A DNA stretch of 15,257 nucleotides, from NCBI GenBank assembly GCA_946539475.1, contig CAMNHM010000065.1, forward strand, positions 1 through 15,257. Direction: 5' to 3'. The position numbers and the translations under genes are program-made. Origin of the DNA: an uncultured Prevotellaceae bacterium. GTDB lineage: Bacteria > Bacteroidota > Bacteroidia > Bacteroidales > Bacteroidaceae. The first letter of the stretch is position 1; each line of letters opens with the position of its first letter. Shown here piece after piece: positions 1 to 8,484 of the stretch. The notes under the pieces are model-generated. The model was not told where the DNA came from and searched no databases. It saw only the letters and a program-made list of their open reading frames with translations.

Positions 1-1817
1 CCGCCGGGCTGTGCACCACCGGCTTGACTGTACATCTTCTGCGAGGCGGCCTGCATCACCTGGTTGAGGTTGTTGATGGCGTTATCGATGGCGTTGACGT
101 CGCCACTCTTGTGGGCATCTTTCAGCTGCTGGACAGCAGCTTCCACGTTAGCCTTGTCAGCTCCAAGTTTGTCGCCGTTCTCCTGAAGGAAAGTTTCCGT
201 CTGGAAAATCATCGAGTCGGCCTGATTCATCTTGTCGATGCGCTCGCGTTCTTTCTTATCGGCTTCTGCAAACTGCTCGGCCTCGGCCTTCATGCGGTTG
301 ATCTCATCCTGCGAGAGACCCGAGCTGGCCTCGATGCGGATGGCCTGCTCCTTGCCTGTAGCCTTATCCTTGGCGCTCACTTTCACGATACCGTTGGCAT
401 CGATGTCAAAGGTTACCTCAATCTGAGGAATGCCACGGCGTGCGGGAGCGATACCTGTCAGGTTGAACTGTCCTAGGCTCTTGTTCTGGGAAGCCATGGG
501 ACGCTCGCCTTGCAGGACGTGGATGGTGACCTCCGTCTGATTGTCTGCTGCTGTAGAGAATACTTGACTCTGCTTGCAGGGAATCGTCGTGTTAGCGTCG
601 ATCAGCTTGGTCATCACGCCACCAAGTGTCTCAATACCCAGTGTCAGCGGGGTGACGTCGAGCAGGACGATGTCCTGACCGGTCTCCTGGTTGAGGATAG
701 CACCTTGGATGGCGGCGCCTACTGCTACGACCTCGTCGGGGTTGACACCTTTCGAAGGCTCCTTGCCGAAATAGTTCTTCACCAGCGTCTGCACAGCAGG
801 AATACGGCTCGATCCACCTACGAGTATCACCTCGTCGATGTCGCTGGTCTGGATGCCAGCGTCGCGGACGGCATTCTGGCAGGGCACCAGACATGCCTGG
901 ATCAGATTGTGAGCCAGTTGCTCAAATTTTGCACGCGTGAGCGTCTTCACCAGGTGTTTGGGCACGCCGCCGACAGGCATGATGTAGGGAAGGTTGATCT
1001 CAGTGGTTGTCGAAGATGAAAGCTCAATCTTTGCCTTTTCGGCAGCCTCCTTCAGTCGCTGCATGGCCATGGGGTCGCTCTTCAGGTCGGCACCCTCGTC
1101 GTTCTTGAACTCCTGCACGAGCCAGTCGATGATGACCTGGTCGAAGTCGTCGCCGCCCAGATGGGTGTCACCATTGGTCGAGAGTACCTCAAACACACCT
1201 CCGCCGAAGTCGAGGATAGAGATATCGAAGGTACCACCGCCAAGGTCGAAGACGGCGATCTTCATGTCCTTGTTGGTCTTGTCGATACCGTATGCCAGTG
1301 CGGCTGCTGTAGGCTCGTTGACGATACGGCGCACGTTCAGGCCGGCAATCTGTCCTGCCTCCTTCGTGGCCTGACGCTGCGAGTCAGAGAAGTATGCAGG
1401 GACAGTGATGACGGCATCCGTCACTTCTTGTCCGAGATAGTCCTCGGCAGTTTTCTTCATCTTCTGCAGCACCATGGCCGAGATTTCCTGAGGAGTATAC
1501 TTACGTCCATCGATGTCGACACGCGGATAGCCGCCTTCGTTGACGACCGAGAATGGTACGCGCGAGATTTCCTTTTCCGTCTGCTGCCATGTCTCGCCCA
1601 TGAAGCGCTTGATGCTGTAGACGGTCTTCTTCGGGTTGGTGATAGCCTGGCGCTTGGCGGGGTCGCCAATCTTGCGTTCGCCGCCATCTACGAAACCCAC
1701 TACTGAAGGCGTGGTACGCTTGCCTTCGCTGTTTGCAATGACAACAGGCTCGTTACCCTCGAATACGGCAACGCACGAGTTGGTTGTACCTAAGTCAATT
1801 CCAATAATCTTTCCCAT
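1..1817 (-). CDS. dnaK: DnaK (Hsp70) molecular chaperone, C-terminus cut off by the window edge
   Basis: This is the ATP-dependent cytosolic chaperone that binds unfolded hydrophobic peptides in cycles driven by DnaJ and GrpE. The frame is open from the ATG at 1817 to the left edge, giving 605 codons. The family is usually about 630-640 residues, so only the disordered tail is missing; the last visible residues are already Gly/Ala/Gln-rich. Hallmarks in the nucleotide-binding domain are DLGTTNS (8-14), [11 protein letters not shown] (167-177) and DLGGGTFD (191-198). A GGSSRIP motif follows, then the beta-sandwich substrate domain and a charged helical lid. The start is supported by the [14 protein letters not shown] beginning and an AAAGGA sequence about a dozen bases upstream in an A-rich leader. 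It lies 157 bases downstream of recA on the same strand, with a hairpin between, so it probably has its own transcript. No TAnnTTTG box was seen in that spacer. Neither dnaJ nor grpE is in the window. No frameshift was noticed. Identity is certain from sequence. Confidence 0.98.
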   Translation of the reverse strand, partial: MGKIIGIDLGTTNSCVAVFEGNEPVVIANSEGKRTTPSVVGFVDGGERKIGDPAKRQAITNPKKTVYSIKRFMGETWQQTEKEISRVPFSVVNEGGYPRVDIDGRKYTPQEISAMVLQKMKKTAEDYLGQEVTDAVITVPAYFSDSQRQATKEAGQIAGLNVRRIVNEPTAAALAYGIDKTNKDMKIAVFDLGGGTFDISILDFGGGVFEVLSTNGDTHLGGDDFDQVIIDWLVQEFKNDEGADLKSDPMAMQRLKEAAEKAKIELSSSTTTEINLPYIMPVGGVPKHLVKTLTRAKFEQLAHNLIQACLVPCQNAVRDAGIQTSDIDEVILVGGSSRIPAVQTLVKNYFGKEPSKGVNPDEVVAVGAAIQGAILNQETGQDIVLLDVTPLTLGIETLGGVMTKLIDANTTIPCKQSQVFSTAADNQTEVTIHVLQGERPMASQNKSLGQFNLTGIAPARRGIPQIEVTFDIDANGIVKVSAKDKATGKEQAIRIEASSGLSQDEINRMKAEAEQFAEADKKERERIDKMNQADSMIFQTETFLQENGDKLGADKANVEAAVQQLKDAHKSGDVNAIDNAINNLNQVMQAASQKMYSQAGGAQPG

Positions 1818-1888
1818 AATTCTTATTCCTTTATTGTTATTATTCTTTTTTATTGATGATGGCTGATAAGCCGCTAACTATACAACAA

Positions 1889-1921
1889 ATCGTGTGCCAT
1901 TCTGTTCGAATGACACACGAT
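1889..1921 (-). terminator. Hairpin between recA and dnaK, probable recA terminator
   Basis: A 14-base stem (1889-1902 against 1908-1921) closes a 5-base loop. On the plus strand one position is a C-A mismatch; on the minus strand the same position is a G-U wobble, so the structure is fully paired only in RNA made from recA. It begins about 50 bases past the recA stop and is followed on the minus strand by a moderately T-rich run (TTTGTTGT). That fits a factor-independent terminator or an mRNA 3'-end protecting structure. A smaller perfect 6-base palindrome with a one-base centre lies just before it (1923-1935). A role in dnaK control, as a heat-shock operator, is an alternative that I cannot exclude. 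Confidence 0.6.
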
Positions 1922-1974
1922 ATGACAAGTTGTCAGTTGCTGGCAGCTGAAAACAGTCGTTTCGTCGCCTTGTG

Positions 1975-3009
1975 TCAGGCGTCCTTGTTCTCGTTTAGGA
2001 CTGCCATGATCTTTGCTTCAAGCTCTTCGCAGAGCTCTGGGTTGTCCTTTAGTAACTGCTTCGTAGCGTCGCGTCCCTGAGCGAGCTTGGAGTCATCATA
2101 GGAGAACCAAGACCCGCTTTTCTTGATGATCTCGTACTCGGTAGCGAGGTCGAGGATTTCGCCTACTTTCGAGATACCCTCGCCGAAGATGATCTCGAAC
2201 TCAGCCTTCCGGAATGGAGGAGCTACCTTGTTCTTCACCACCTTTACCTTTGTCAGGTTACCCAGTATGTTGTCGCCATCTTTGACGGGTGTCGACTTGC
2301 GCACGTCGATGCGTACGGATGCATAGAACTTCAGCGCGTTACCGCCTGTCGTCGTCTCAGGACTTCCAAACATGACGCCTATTTTCTCGCGCAGCTGGTT
2401 GATGAAGATGCAGGTCGTATTGGTCTTGGCAATGGTGCCTGTCAGTTTGCGCAATGCCTGGCTCATAAGTCGGGCGTGCAGACCCACGGCTGAGTCCCCC
2501 ATGTCGCCCTCGATCTCCTTCTTTGGCGTGAGTGCTGCTACGGAGTCGATAACAATGATGTCGATAGCGCTCGAGCGTATGAGCTGGTCGGCTATTTCAA
2601 GTGCCTGCTCACCATTGTCGGGCTGCGAGATTAATAGGTCGTCAACGTTGACGCCCAGCTTCTGCGCATAGAAACGGTCGAAGGCGTGCTCTGCATCAAT
2701 GAAGGCAGCGATGCCCCCCATCTTCTGTGTCTCAGCAATGGCGTGAATCGCTAGTGTCGTTTTACCCGACGACTCCGGACCATAGATCTCGATGATACGT
2801 CCGCGTGGATAGCCTCCTACTCCCAGTGCAGCGTTCAAGCCGATGGACCCCGTCGGTATCACGTCGACAGGTACGATCTGTTCGTCGCCCATGCGCATGA
2901 TGCTTCCTTTGCCAAAGTCCTTCTCTATCTTCGACATCGCTGCCTGTAGTGCTTTCAGTTTCTGCTGTTGAGGGGTCAAAGCCTCGTTTTCAGTTTCTTT
3001 TTTTGCCAT
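1975..3009 (-). CDS. recA: RecA recombinase
   Basis: RecA is the DNA-strand-exchange ATPase of homologous recombination and repair; it forms filaments on single-stranded DNA in the cytoplasm. The product is 344 residues, normal for the family. Visible motifs are the Walker A loop GPESSGKT (77-84), the Walker B strand [10 protein letters not shown] (151-160), the L1 loop region beginning [13 protein letters not shown] (161-173) and the L2 segment around [18 protein letters not shown] (214-231). An acidic/lysine-mixed tail (NENKDA) ends the protein. The start at MAKKE is the only sensible one. Upstream are only 36 bases, A/T-rich, separating it from the GH3 gene, and I saw neither a TAnnTTTG box nor a LexA-type palindrome there. 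recA may therefore be read from an upstream promoter or from one hidden within the GH3 gene. A hairpin follows the stop. Confidence 0.99.
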   Translation of the reverse strand: MAKKETENEALTPQQQKLKALQAAMSKIEKDFGKGSIMRMGDEQIVPVDVIPTGSIGLNAALGVGGYPRGRIIEIYGPESSGKTTLAIHAIAETQKMGGIAAFIDAEHAFDRFYAQKLGVNVDDLLISQPDNGEQALEIADQLIRSSAIDIIVIDSVAALTPKKEIEGDMGDSAVGLHARLMSQALRKLTGTIAKTNTTCIFINQLREKIGVMFGSPETTTGGNALKFYASVRIDVRKSTPVKDGDNILGNLTKVKVVKNKVAPPFRKAEFEIIFGEGISKVGEILDLATEYEIIKKSGSWFSYDDSKLAQGRDATKQLLKDNPELCEELEAKIMAVLNENKDA

Positions 3010-3045
3010 AGTCGTTAATTGTATTTTTTTTGTTGAATATGATTC

Positions 3046-5613
3046 TTATAGGTCGATCGTCAGACGCTTCAGGTCTTTGTCCTGCGAGCTGGTGCCATAG
3101 AGCACTTCGTAGCGTCCGGGCTTGGTGCGCATGGTGTTCGTCGACGTGTCGAAGAACTCGAACGATTCCTGTGTAAGCTGTAGCCTTGCCGTCGCCGACT
3201 GTCCAGCCTTTAGATTGATTCTTTGGAAAGCACGCAATGATTTCAGAGGTCCTTCCTTGTCTTGGAGGTCGCGGATGTACACCTGTATGGTTTCTGATCC
3301 GTCGCGACTGCCTGTGTTGCTGACAGGCACGCTTAGCTGGAAGCCATCGCCCTGTCGGGTTATCTGTCCGTCGCCAATACTGAACGTGGTGTAGCTCAGT
3401 CCGTAGCCAAAGGCGAAGAGCGGGTCAGAGAAATAGCGGTACGTGCGCCCGCGCATGGAGTAGTCCTCGTAGTCGGGCAGCTGAGCGTCGGAGCGATAGA
3501 AGGTCACGGGCAGCTTTCCGGATGGATTGACATCGCCAAAGAGTACGTCAGCGACTGCCGTTCCTCCCTCCTGGCCAGCATACCAAGCCTGTACGATGGC
3601 GTCGCACGACTCCACTTCTGGTTGCAGGGCGATGGCCGATCCCGAGCAGTTGACGAAGATGACGGTCTTGCCAGCTTCTTTGAGTGCTTTGAGGAATCCG
3701 CGTTGCACCTTAGGCAGTTCGATGCTTGTACGGTCGCCACCGCGGAATCCTTCGATGTTGACGGGCATCTCCTCGCCTTCAAGAGCAGGTGAAATGCCTC
3801 CGACGAAAATCACCGTCTGTATGCCCTTCAGCTGGCTGATGATAGCCTGGTAGTTGATGGGCTCCTCACGTGCGATGTTGATTTTCAGGTCGGCATTCCA
3901 GGTCTTGACGAATTGGTATCGGATTTCAATCTGATAGGCATGACCAGCCTCTGCCTGAATGGCAGTGCGTGAGGGCGTCGTACGCCAGCTGTGCTGACGC
4001 TGCTGACGCTCACCGTCTATGTAGACCTCATAATGACCTGTTCCCTCGACGTTGACGACATACTCGCCAGACACCTTCGGAGTGAATGTGGTCTCGTACT
4101 TGGCAGAGAAGTCCTCAATCTGCACGCCTGGAGCGAAGTTGTGCATGCCTGCCGTCGTGACGGCAACGGGAGCTACGTAGTACTGTGTGGTGACGGGCTT
4201 GCCCTCCATCTCAGTGTTGTTCCAGAAGGTGCCTTTCAGACCTTTCTTCCCTTCGTAGGCGCATTGCGACTCCATGAGGCAGTCGAGCACCTTTGTGTCG
4301 GTAAGGTCGCAGCCAGGTAGGTAGATCATCTTCTTCTGCTTGGCTCGTATGCCGTCGAGAATAGTGACAGTGTGGGTGGGCGTACCATTATAGTTGCCCC
4401 ACATCATGTGACGGTTGTCTGCGTTGGGTCCTACTACGGCGATCTTCTCAGCGTTGCGCTTCAGGGGCAACGGTCCGTTCTTCAGCAACACGATGCTCTG
4501 CCGGGCCATGTCGAGCGAGAGCTGTGCGTGGGCTTTCGACGAGAGCTCCGAAGCGGGAATCTTCGACCATTCCACGAGGGCAGGATCGTCCATCTCTCCC
4601 AGATCGAAGCGTCCCTCGAGCAGTCTGACGACGTGTTTGTCGACCTCCTTCTCAGTGATGAATCCACGACGAACGGCTTCGGGGATGCTTCGATAGACGT
4701 ATCCCCATCCGCATTCTACGTCTGTGCCAGCCAGCGTTCCGACAGCAGCGGCATGGACAGCGTCGCTCGACGTCTTGTGATTCTGGTGGAAATCGCTGAC
4801 GGCTCCGCAGTCGCTGACCACGAGATATTGGAATCCCCATTCGTCGCGCAGTATCTGCTGTAACAGTCGCTGGCTTCCACAGCAGGGATCGTCGTCAAGT
4901 CGTTGGTATGCACACATCACCTCGCGCACCTTGGCATCCTGCACAAGAGCCTTGAAAGCAGGCATGTAGGTCTCCCAGAAGTCACGTGGTGACACGTCCG
5001 TCAGATTGGCAGTATGACGGGTGTACTCCGGTCCGCTATGTACGGCATAGTGTTTGGCGCATGCCCACAGCTTACGGTATTTTGCTGTCTCTGGCCCCTG
5101 CAGTCCGCGCACTACCTGTGTGCCCATTACTGACGTCAGGTAGGGATCCTCGCCATATGTCTCCTGCCCGCGTCCCCATCGTGGGTCGCGGAAGATGTTG
5201 ACGTTGGGTGTCCAGACGCTGAGGCTATGGAACTTTTCGTCCTCGCCTCCGTTGAGCATGCGCTTGTTGTACTGCGCACGGAACTCCGTGCTCGTGGCAT
5301 CGAACACTTTATAGAGCAGGTCGGGATTGAACGACGATGCCATGGCGATTGGCTCTGGGAACACCGTCACTCCCCCCATGTTGGCCGCTCCGTGCAGTGC
5401 CTCGCTCCACCAGAAGAATTTCTTGATGCCCATTCTGGGTATGGCAGGGCTCTCGTCGAGCATCAGCTGGGCCTTCTCCTCGAGTGTCAGTCGCGAGCAG
5501 AGGTCGACGGCGCGCTCTCGTGCTGAGAGCTCTGGGTTCTTGTACGGCAGTGTCTGTGCTGACATCAGCGTGGCTACCCAGCAGGCAGCAAACGCAACGA
5601 TTGTCTTCTTCAT
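3046..5613 (-). CDS. Exported GH3 beta-glycosidase with PA14 insert (beta-xylosidase or beta-glucosidase)
   Basis: Glycoside hydrolase family 3 exo-enzyme of 855 residues that releases sugars from the non-reducing end of oligosaccharides. A signal peptide (1-20, ending SAQ) sends it to the periplasm or cell surface. The N-terminal barrel (about 25-340) contains the RWGRGQETYGEDPYL signature (145-159), KH at 187-188 and the probable nucleophile Asp268 in VVSDCGAV. The second, alpha/beta sandwich domain begins near 365 and is interrupted by a PA14-like beta domain (about 455-580). It resumes with GGISPALEGEE, where a Glu at 612-615 is the likely acid/base, and with FRGGDRTSIELP. A fibronectin-III-like domain closes the protein (about 755-850). 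This layout matches the plant-biomass GH3 enzymes of rumen Prevotella, many of which are beta-xylosidases, but substrate cannot be read from sequence alone. It lies 55 bases after the dehydrogenase gene and 36 bases before recA. No SusC/SusD or other glycosidase is adjacent, which is unusual. Confidence 0.93.
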   Translation of the reverse strand: MKKTIVAFAACWVATLMSAQTLPYKNPELSARERAVDLCSRLTLEEKAQLMLDESPAIPRMGIKKFFWWSEALHGAANMGGVTVFPEPIAMASSFNPDLLYKVFDATSTEFRAQYNKRMLNGGEDEKFHSLSVWTPNVNIFRDPRWGRGQETYGEDPYLTSVMGTQVVRGLQGPETAKYRKLWACAKHYAVHSGPEYTRHTANLTDVSPRDFWETYMPAFKALVQDAKVREVMCAYQRLDDDPCCGSQRLLQQILRDEWGFQYLVVSDCGAVSDFHQNHKTSSDAVHAAAVGTLAGTDVECGWGYVYRSIPEAVRRGFITEKEVDKHVVRLLEGRFDLGEMDDPALVEWSKIPASELSSKAHAQLSLDMARQSIVLLKNGPLPLKRNAEKIAVVGPNADNRHMMWGNYNGTPTHTVTILDGIRAKQKKMIYLPGCDLTDTKVLDCLMESQCAYEGKKGLKGTFWNNTEMEGKPVTTQYYVAPVAVTTAGMHNFAPGVQIEDFSAKYETTFTPKVSGEYVVNVEGTGHYEVYIDGERQQRQHSWRTTPSRTAIQAEAGHAYQIEIRYQFVKTWNADLKINIAREEPINYQAIISQLKGIQTVIFVGGISPALEGEEMPVNIEGFRGGDRTSIELPKVQRGFLKALKEAGKTVIFVNCSGSAIALQPEVESCDAIVQAWYAGQEGGTAVADVLFGDVNPSGKLPVTFYRSDAQLPDYEDYSMRGRTYRYFSDPLFAFGYGLSYTTFSIGDGQITRQGDGFQLSVPVSNTGSRDGSETIQVYIRDLQDKEGPLKSLRAFQRINLKAGQSATARLQLTQESFEFFDTSTNTMRTKPGRYEVLYGTSSQDKDLKRLTIDL

Positions 5614-5668
5614 CGTTTTTCCGGTTTAAAGTTGGTTCGCCTGAATTTATGATTCATCATGAATGCGC

Positions 5669-6904
5669 CTATAGCTCGAGGTCGCCGTCGAATACCTCGT
5701 GCCAGGGCAGTCCCTGCTTGTTGAGCTGCTCCATGAATGGATCGGGGTCGAAGTCCTCGACATTCCATACGCCAGGCTTACGCCATAGCCCCTTGACAAA
5801 CATCATCGCGCCAATCATGGCTGGCACGCCTGTGGTATAGCTTACGCCCTGCATGCCAGTCTCGCGATAAGCCTCTTGGTGTTTGCAGTTGTTGTAGACG
5901 TAGTACGTGCGCTCCCGACCGTCTTTCAGCCCGCGTATGCGGCAGCCGATGCTTGTCTCGCCCTCGTAGTTCTCGCCTAAGTCCTGAGGATTGGGTAGCA
6001 CAGCCTTGAGGAACTGCAGGGGCACGATCTTCACTTTCGCAGTGCCCGTTCCGTCGGCCAGCGGAGCCTCGTACTCGATTTCGTCGATGCGGCTCATGCC
6101 GATATTCTGAATCACGTCGAGATGCTTCAAGTATTGCTCGCCAAAGGTCATCCAGAAGCGTGCCTGTCGTATCGAGGGATAGTTCTTCACGAGCGACTCC
6201 AGCTCCTCATGGTGCAGAAGGTACGACTCGCGTGGGCCGATGTTGGGGTAGGTCAGTGGCTGGTGTATCTCCAGCGGCTCTGTCTCAATCCATTTCCCGT
6301 CCTTGTAGTATAGCCCCTTTTGAGTGATCTCGCGGATGTTGATCTCGGGGTTGAAGTTGGTGGCGAAGGCATGGTGGTGGTCGCCGGCGTTACAGTCAAC
6401 GATGTCTAGATATTGAATCTCGTCGAAGTGGTGCTTTGCAGCGTAGGCAGTGTAGATGCCGCTGACGCCAGGGTCGAAGCCACATCCCAGGATGGCCGTC
6501 AGTCCAGCCTGTTCGAAACGCTCCTTATAGGCCCACTGCCAGGAATACTCAAAGTGTGCCTCGTCCTTAGGCTCATAGTTAGCCGTGTCGAGATAGTTAC
6601 ATCCGCATGCCAGGCAGGCTTCCATGATGGTAAGGTCCTGATAAGGCAGTGCGAGGTTGATCACCAGCTCGGGCTTGTAGCTTGAGAAGAGCGCCTTGAG
6701 CTGCTCCACGTCGTCAGCATCGACTTGTGCCGTCTGAATGGGCATGTCGTAACCTTTCTGATGGATGGCCTCCACCAGCTCGTCGCATTTCTGCTTCCTG
6801 CGGCTAGCAATCATAAACTCTGTGAAGACATCGGTATTCTGGGCAATCTTGAAAGCCGCTACCGTAGCGACGCCACCAGCGCCAATCATTAATATTCGTG
6901 ACAT
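5669..6904 (-). CDS. Carboxynorspermidine/carboxyspermidine dehydrogenase (saccharopine dehydrogenase family)
   Basis: The product has 411 residues and the fold of saccharopine reductase-like NADP enzymes. The N-terminal Rossmann domain shows GAGGVA (8-13) and the phosphate-binding ASRR (33-36). The substrate-domain signature LGCGFDPGVSGI spans 139-150 and a His-rich AGDHHH lies at 173-178. This form (about 400 residues, with the CGFDPGVSG motif) corresponds to the enzyme that reductively condenses aspartate semialdehyde with putrescine or diaminopropane, giving carboxyspermidine or carboxynorspermidine in the alternative bacterial polyamine pathway. The partner decarboxylase is not in the window. 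True saccharopine (lysine) dehydrogenase is less likely, because bacteria of this group make lysine through diaminopimelate. A TACCTTTG promoter box lies 30 bases upstream on the minus strand, and no ribosome-binding site is obvious. The gene heads a co-directional series with the GH3 gene and recA. The function is family inference; the family itself is clear. Confidence 0.88.
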   Translation of the reverse strand: MSRILMIGAGGVATVAAFKIAQNTDVFTEFMIASRRKQKCDELVEAIHQKGYDMPIQTAQVDADDVEQLKALFSSYKPELVINLALPYQDLTIMEACLACGCNYLDTANYEPKDEAHFEYSWQWAYKERFEQAGLTAILGCGFDPGVSGIYTAYAAKHHFDEIQYLDIVDCNAGDHHHAFATNFNPEINIREITQKGLYYKDGKWIETEPLEIHQPLTYPNIGPRESYLLHHEELESLVKNYPSIRQARFWMTFGEQYLKHLDVIQNIGMSRIDEIEYEAPLADGTGTAKVKIVPLQFLKAVLPNPQDLGENYEGETSIGCRIRGLKDGRERTYYVYNNCKHQEAYRETGMQGVSYTTGVPAMIGAMMFVKGLWRKPGVWNVEDFDPDPFMEQLNKQGLPWHEVFDGDLEL

Positions 6905-6933
6905 TTTCTTGCTGTTTTTGGTTATTAATGTTG

Positions 6934-6941
6934 CAAAGGTA
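6934..6941 (-). promoter_or_regulatory. -7 box of the dehydrogenase (leftward) promoter
   Basis: TACCTTTG on the minus strand matches the Bacteroidota primary-sigma -7 consensus TAnnTTTG exactly. A TTG at 6964-6966 (minus) lies 22 bases upstream, one base longer than the usual spacing to the -33 TTTG element, so the -33 half is weak. The expected transcription start is near 6928, giving a leader of about 20-25 bases before the ATG at 6904. This is the only clear promoter box found for the dehydrogenase, GH3 and recA series. Confidence 0.65.
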
Positions 6942-6984
6942 CAAATTATTTGCCAATAATCATCAAGAATTCACTTTTTTTTTA

Positions 6985-6992
6985 TACCTTTG
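6985..6992 (+). promoter_or_regulatory. -7 box of the rightward promoter, very close to the start codon
   Basis: TACCTTTG on the plus strand again matches TAnnTTTG. It ends only 5 bases before the ATG at 6998, so transcription should begin at or within a few bases of that ATG, which would make the message nearly leaderless. No good -33 TTTG is seen 19-21 bases upstream; a TTTG at 6949-6952 is too far away. The box overlaps the 16-codon upstream extension of the reading frame, which argues against that extension being translated. Confidence 0.6.
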
Positions 6993-6997
6993 CACTT

Positions 6998-7588
6998 ATG
7001 AACGAAACTATATGGACCGAGAATGTCATTCTGGCAGACGCTGACTATGTCGACGGCGTCGCCTTTGACCTTACGGTCAATTTTGAACGGATGCTGGGGC
7101 GGCGAATACCGCCTGCCGACCTGGCACGATGGGCCGAGTGCGTGGCACTTGACGGCGGTGTACGTGAGGGCGAACACTCCACGAGCGTTATCCTAGTACA
7201 TGAGCGCTCACGGCAGCAGTTGCAGAACTTCTCTCCCGCTGACTATGCCTCGGAGCTCAGTGGTAAAGCCTTCAATGGCCCCTTGGGCGAGTTTGCACTT
7301 TCTGTCGTGCAGACTGAGGCGATGGTTGCCAAAGAAGAGTTGTTCCACGACATGCTGCAGCTCATTGCTCAGCAGAAAGAGGTGCGCCGCCTGATGATTG
7401 TCGTGGCAGAGCCAATGGTCGACGCCCTGCGTTCCACGTTGAGAAAACTGGACGACGACGAGCGTCGCATCACCCTCTTCACCATGCAGCCTGTTGAGGG
7501 CGGAGCCTTTCGGCATGAGATACTGGGCTATTCGCTGATGGCGGCCTTGGGCATCAGTAGTAGTGAGATAGATGAGAAACTTAAATAA
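6998..7588 (+). CDS. DUF6621-like Bacteroidales protein of unknown function
   Basis: A 196-residue acidic, soluble-looking protein with no signal peptide or membrane segment. I recognise the general pattern of a small Bacteroidales-restricted family, which I recall as DUF6621: a start of the type TENVILADADYVDGVAFDL, then LDGGVREGEHSTSVILVHE, a central GPLGEFALS, a helical stretch around KEELFHDMLQLIAQQKEV, and a conserved ending EILGYSLMAALGI. No catalytic motif is visible and I assign no function. The frame extends upstream to a TTG at 6950, but a promoter box sits inside that extension and the family begins close to MNETIW, so I chose the ATG at 6998. The gene is followed after 11 bases by the MscS channel gene and is probably co-transcribed with it. 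The family name is from memory. Confidence 0.8.
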   Translation: MNETIWTENVILADADYVDGVAFDLTVNFERMLGRRIPPADLARWAECVALDGGVREGEHSTSVILVHERSRQQLQNFSPADYASELSGKAFNGPLGEFALSVVQTEAMVAKEELFHDMLQLIAQQKEVRRLMIVVAEPMVDALRSTLRKLDDDERRITLFTMQPVEGGAFRHEILGYSLMAALGISSSEIDEKLK

Positions 7589-7599
7589 CTTGATACATT

Positions 7600-8448
7600 A
7601 TGATGGAAAAAATTTTCTCGCCTGAGACCTACAGCATGCTGGGGCAGTGGGCACTGGGGTTCTGCAAGAGCCTCCTCGTGGCAATCATCGTCTACATCAT
7701 TGGCAGCTGGCTGATTAAGTGGATAAAGAAGCTCTTCGTGAAGATGCTTGAGCGCAGCAAGGTCGATGCCTCGCTCTACAGTTTCCTGACAAGCATCGTC
7801 AATGTTGTGCTGTGGTTCACGCTTATCATTATTATCATCTCCATCCTAGGCATCGAAACCTCGTCGTTTATTGCCCTCTTCGCTTCGGCGGGCGTTGCTA
7901 TCGGCATGGCGCTGAGTGGCACGCTGCAGAACTTTGCCGGAGGCGTGATGATCCTGCTGTTCAAACCTTTCAAGGTGGGCGATTATATTGAGGCACAGGG
8001 CTATGCAGGTACTGTGAAAGATATCCAGATCTTCAACACCATCCTCCGTACCAACGATGCGCAGACCATCATCATTCCTAACGGTGGGCTCTCAACAGGC
8101 TCTATGAAGAACTACTCCACGGAACCCTATCGGCGTGTCGACCTTGACTTCCAGTTTGCCTATGGCACGGATCTCGACCAGGTGAAGGAAGCCATTCAGG
8201 ACATCCAGCGTCGCAATCCCCTTATCCTGCAGCAACCCGTCAAGGACAGCACCGTTGTGGCGGCTCCCTGGATAGGACTGACGCAGCTTGGCGAGAGTGG
8301 TGTGGTCGTAAACACTCGCACATGGTGCAAGGGCTCCGATTATTGGACAGTCTATTTCTACATGAACGAGACGGTCTATCAGGAACTGAAGAGCAAGGGC
8401 TTCATGTTCCCCTTCAACCGGATGGATGTGAATATCCTAAAGAGCTAG
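7600..8448 (+). CDS. MscS-family small-conductance mechanosensitive channel
   Basis: The product is 282 residues, close to E. coli MscS (286). It is a homoheptameric inner-membrane channel that opens when membrane tension rises and releases solutes during hypo-osmotic shock. Three membrane segments are visible: TM1 about 17-38, TM2 about 62-84, and the pore-lining TM3 about 90-122 with the small-residue pattern SAGVAIGMALSGTLQNFAGG, which lines up with the Ala/Gly packing of MscS TM3. The FKPFKVGDYI step into the beta domain (121-130), IPNG (159-162) and a cytoplasmic alpha/beta vestibule domain (about 175-282) follow. Two ATG codons stand in tandem at 7600 and 7603, and either could be used. 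There is no clear ribosome-binding site. The 11-base gap to the upstream DUF6621-like gene indicates one transcript. Confidence 0.95.
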   Translation: MMEKIFSPETYSMLGQWALGFCKSLLVAIIVYIIGSWLIKWIKKLFVKMLERSKVDASLYSFLTSIVNVVLWFTLIIIIISILGIETSSFIALFASAGVAIGMALSGTLQNFAGGVMILLFKPFKVGDYIEAQGYAGTVKDIQIFNTILRTNDAQTIIIPNGGLSTGSMKNYSTEPYRRVDLDFQFAYGTDLDQVKEAIQDIQRRNPLILQQPVKDSTVVAAPWIGLTQLGESGVVVNTRTWCKGSDYWTVYFYMNETVYQELKSKGFMFPFNRMDVNILKS

Positions 8449-8479
8449 TGTCGTGCAAGGCTGAGCTGAGCCTGGACAC
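8448..8479. terminator. Hairpin between the convergent mscS-type and araC-type genes
   Basis: Two nested stems lie in the 36-base convergent gap. The inner one is AGGCT/AGCCT (8458-8462 and 8469-8473) around a 6-base loop. The outer one is GTGTC/GACAC (8448-8452 and 8475-8479), separated from it by an asymmetric bulge. It starts on the last base of the channel gene's stop codon. There is no U-tract on either side, so it is a candidate bidirectional terminator or 3'-end structure rather than a textbook one. Confidence 0.4.
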
Positions 8480-8484
8480 GATCT

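Noticed and set aside
24..1706. Long plus-strand reading frames (24-476, 510-1019, 1161-1706) across the left end
   Set aside because: They lie opposite dnaK, whose minus-strand frame is open throughout and shows full Hsp70 motifs. The plus-strand translations are antisense shadows with no recognisable domain.
3010..3045. Possible LexA/SOS operator ahead of recA
   Set aside because: I looked for a palindromic operator in the 36-base spacer and saw only an A/T-rich tract.
3990..4015. Short direct repeat (GCTGACGCT twice) in the GH3 gene
   Set aside because: It encodes part of a Gln/Arg stretch in the PA14 region and is in frame with no sign of expansion; ordinary codon repetition.
5652..5664. 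ATTCAT-C-ATGAAT palindrome between the dehydrogenase and GH3 genes
   Set aside because: A 6-base, A/T-rich arm with a single-base centre is short enough to arise by chance, and no promoter box accompanies it.
6950..6997. Sixteen-codon upstream extension of the DUF6621-like gene from a TTG
   Set aside because: The extension contains the TACCTTTG promoter box and a run of T; the ATG at 6998 is the better start.
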